A DNA stretch of 6,603 nucleotides. Source: Campylobacterota bacterium. GTDB taxonomy: Bacteria > Campylobacterota > Campylobacteria > Campylobacterales > JAADDG01. Made by a program: the position numbers and the translations under genes. This document shows positions 6,337 through 6,603 of the stretch, one piece after another. The notes beneath the pieces are model-generated. The model searched no databases, was not told the origin of the DNA, and saw only the letters and a program-made list of their open reading frames with translations. Every line of letters begins with the position of its first letter. The stretch's first letter is position 1. The DNA lies in assembly GCA_013154075.1 (NCBI GenBank), contig JAADDG010000215.1, forward strand, positions 1 through 6,603, given 5' to 3'.

Positions 6337-6507
6337 TTAAGGAGAGGTGGAATAAACTCTCTCCTCTTTTGGCTTTTTGCTATCTTCTTGTATATTTTTT
6401 ATAATGTAGACGGGTGCTATAAATATATAAGCGATAGTTGCTACTAAGAAGGCTATCAAAATATATAGAGGTAGTTTCTTTTTCCAATTTTCTTTATTTC
6501 CTTTCAT
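6337..6507 (-). CDS. Small single-pass membrane protein, 56 aa, unrecognised
   Basis: The frame starts with ATG at 6507 and ends with TAA at 6339-6337. A full AAGGAG (6513-6518) lies 5 nt before the ATG, and a TATAAT (6538-6543) lies about 30 nt upstream, which is the best expression signal set in the window. The protein starts with a basic segment (MKGNKENWKKK). It continues with a hydrophobic helix (about residues 12-36, including LPLYILIAFLVATIAYIFIA) and ends with a charged 20-residue tail containing KKPKEE. The positive N terminus predicts N-inside, with the tail in the periplasm. It could be a small accessory subunit of a respiratory or transport complex encoded outside the window, but nothing in the sequence shows which. 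Its stop lies 2 nt from the stop of the convergent 153-aa gene. I do not recognise the family. Confidence 0.8.
   Translation of the reverse strand: MKGNKENWKKKLPLYILIAFLVATIAYIFIAPVYIIKNIQEDSKKPKEERVYSTSP
6340..6370 (+). terminator. Probable intrinsic terminator of the 153-aa gene
   Basis: Five bases after the plus-strand stop, AGGAGAG (6340-6346) can pair with CTCTCCT (6359-6365) around a 12-nt loop, followed by CTTTT (6366-6370). The stem is 7 perfect base pairs, four of them G-C, and the T-tract is interrupted, so efficiency may be moderate. The whole element lies inside the last codons of the convergent 56-aa gene. Confidence 0.45.
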
Positions 6508-6543
6508 TTTTTCTCCTTAATCTATTTATCACTATAAATTATA
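6508..6543 (-). promoter_or_regulatory. Promoter and ribosome binding site of the 56-aa membrane protein gene
   Basis: The minus strand carries a perfect TATAAT at 6543-6538, preceded by an A/T-rich stretch and no clear -35. Transcription should start near 6531, giving a leader of about 24 nt with AAGGAG (6518-6513) 5 nt before the ATG at 6507. A short palindrome centred at 6556 lies just upstream of the -10, in the spacer and -35 region. Confidence 0.6.
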
Positions 6544-6603
6544 CAATTTTTTTGACTCAAAAATTTTTTATTTGATTTGTACAAAATGTTTTTAATTATG
6601 ATT

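Noticed and set aside
6572..6585. FNR/CRP-like site (TTGAT then four bases then ACAAA)
   Set aside because: Only the left half matches TTGAT; the right half matches ATCAA at 3 of 5 positions, which is expected by chance in such A/T-rich DNA.
6522..6602. Minus-strand open frame entering from the right edge and ending at TAG (6524-6522)
   Set aside because: The 26 codons are low-complexity, Lys/Ile/Asn-rich, and contain the TATAAT promoter; this is more likely intergenic. The end of an upstream gene cannot be fully excluded without more sequence.
6586..6603. ATG on the plus strand at 6586 running off the right edge
   Set aside because: Only six codons are visible and there is no ribosome binding site upstream.

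Overview
The window is AT-rich bacterial DNA. Its protein families belong to a diderm Gram-negative, and its codon use is dominated by AGA (Arg), ATA (Ile) and AAA (Lys). The promoters look like T-rich or extended -10 elements (TGnTATAAT type) without a recognisable -35. Together this suggests a member of the Campylobacterota (Epsilonproteobacteria), perhaps an environmental or vent lineage. That assignment is inferred from composition and gene style, not from a marker gene.

Left part, minus strand (transcribed right to left): a compact three-gene unit tamA - tamB - glycosyltransferase. tamA (5775 down to 4051) encodes an outer-membrane Omp85/TamA protein with POTRA domains. tamB (4054 down to 1001) encodes a very large inner-membrane-anchored periplasmic protein with the TamB/DUF490 C-terminal domain. 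A GT2 glycosyltransferase (1001 down to 201) follows. tamA and tamB overlap by 4 nt (TTGA) and tamB and the glycosyltransferase by 1 nt (TAATG), so all three are probably translationally coupled. TamA and TamB are known partners that span the envelope between the two membranes. The coupled glycosyltransferase suggests, without proving, a link to surface glycan or glycolipid synthesis. Beyond it, after a 63-nt gap containing its own extended -10 promoter and ribosome binding site, a further minus-strand gene (137 down to the left edge) begins and is cut off.

Middle (5776-5872): a 97-bp divergent promoter region. A symmetric TTATAA core can be read as a -10 on both strands. A second extended -10 lies only 7 nt before the tamA ATG, which predicts a leaderless or near-leaderless tamA message.

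Right part: a plus-strand gene (5873-6334) for an unrecognised 153-aa protein with one N-terminal membrane anchor and a coiled coil. It is followed after 2 nt by the tail of a convergent minus-strand small gene (6507 down to 6337). This small gene encodes a 56-aa single-pass membrane protein and has a strong ribosome binding site and a TATAAT promoter. A hairpin plus T-tract at the junction probably terminates the plus-strand gene inside the coding end of the small gene. The last 60 bases hold only A/T-rich promoter-proximal sequence with short palindromes.

The window is mostly an ordinary chromosomal envelope-biogenesis locus. I see no mobile element, CRISPR array or RNA gene. The items most worth a second look are the tamAB-glycosyltransferase coupling, the leaderless tamA prediction, the altered Omp85 L6 motif, the paired cysteines in TamA, and the two unrecognised small membrane proteins.
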